A stretch of DNA of 64,000 bases, from positions 248,001-312,000 of the forward strand of contig JAAVTG010000044.1 in NCBI GenBank assembly GCA_011947345.1, in the 5' to 3' direction. The position numbers and the translations under genes were made by a program. The notes beneath the pieces were generated by a model. That model ran no database searches and had not been told where the DNA came from. It worked only from the letters and a program-made list of their open reading frames with translations. Of this stretch, positions 63,918 through 64,000 are shown piece after piece. This DNA is from Phytophthora quininea (Eukaryota > Oomycota > Peronosporomycetes > Peronosporales > Peronosporaceae). Every line of letters begins with the position of its first letter. Position 1 is the stretch's first letter.

Positions 63918-64000
63918 GCAACTTCAGCTAGTGAGCATGAACATCGATTTTGTCCAACTTTATCTCGTATCACTGGTTTCGGTCAGGTCTAGCTGCTCGG
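63918..64000. other. Window end
   Basis: Short non-coding end after the MULE stop; nothing recognised. Confidence 0.3.

Noticed and set aside
1..64000. CRISPR arrays, rRNA and tRNA genes
   Set aside because: No regularly spaced short repeats, no rRNA-like conserved blocks and no cloverleaf with proper boxes were noticed; a covariance-model scan was not possible here.

Overview
This window is nuclear DNA of a plant-pathogenic oomycete, most likely a Phytophthora or a close downy-mildew relative. The evidence is a secreted protein with a canonical RXLR-dEER leader, short GT-AG introns of about 53-110 nt, core promoters of the oomycete CTCATTYYNCAWTTT type, an M96-like START protein family, and a large load of tyrosine-recombinase (YR) retroelements. 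No bacterial operons, tRNA, rRNA or CRISPR were seen.

Layout. 1-12.9 kb: a cluster of four dihydrodiol-dehydrogenase-like (Gfo/Idh/MocA) paralogues in different states of decay plus one orphan tail. It is interrupted by a SANT/Myb-like coiled-coil gene, its decayed sibling, a fused aconitase-family hydro-lyase and an ankyrin-repeat gene. 13-16.4 kb: small secreted proteins and effector remnants. 16.6-27.6 kb: housekeeping genes, namely V-ATPase subunit a, a small membrane protein, a SHAQKYF-like MYB factor, an unrecognised coding stretch, a TPR + METTL21-like protein methyltransferase and an NBS1/nibrin. 27.9-35.3 kb: an effector and duplication zone with an aldo-keto reductase (AKR), a head-to-head RXLR pair, an M96/bZIP-START gene, and a second AKR copy placed behind a copy of the M96 upstream region. 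35.7-51.6 kb: nested mobile elements (LINE; ankyrin gene split by a solo YR-element remnant; Ngaro/DIRS-like element 1 carrying a hAT insertion and a reversed element 2). 52.5-54.9 kb: an oomycete membrane protein. 55.5-61.4 kb: element 3, a complete Ngaro-type element with identical split direct repeats. 62.3-63.9 kb: a MULE transposase remnant.

A cross-cutting observation is that most reading-frame breaks, including those in single-copy housekeeping genes such as V-ATPase subunit a, NBS1 and the MYB factor, are explained by loss of one base from a mononucleotide run. I read these as probable consensus errors. I keep them apart from real decay, such as deletions, missing Rossmann motifs, in-frame nonsense codons and inverted fragments.

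Functionally, the left half is ordinary metabolism and housekeeping (sugar/diol oxidoreductases, isopropylmalate-type isomerisation, proton pumping, DNA-break sensing). The right half is an accessory compartment where duplication, effector turnover and nested retroelements coincide.
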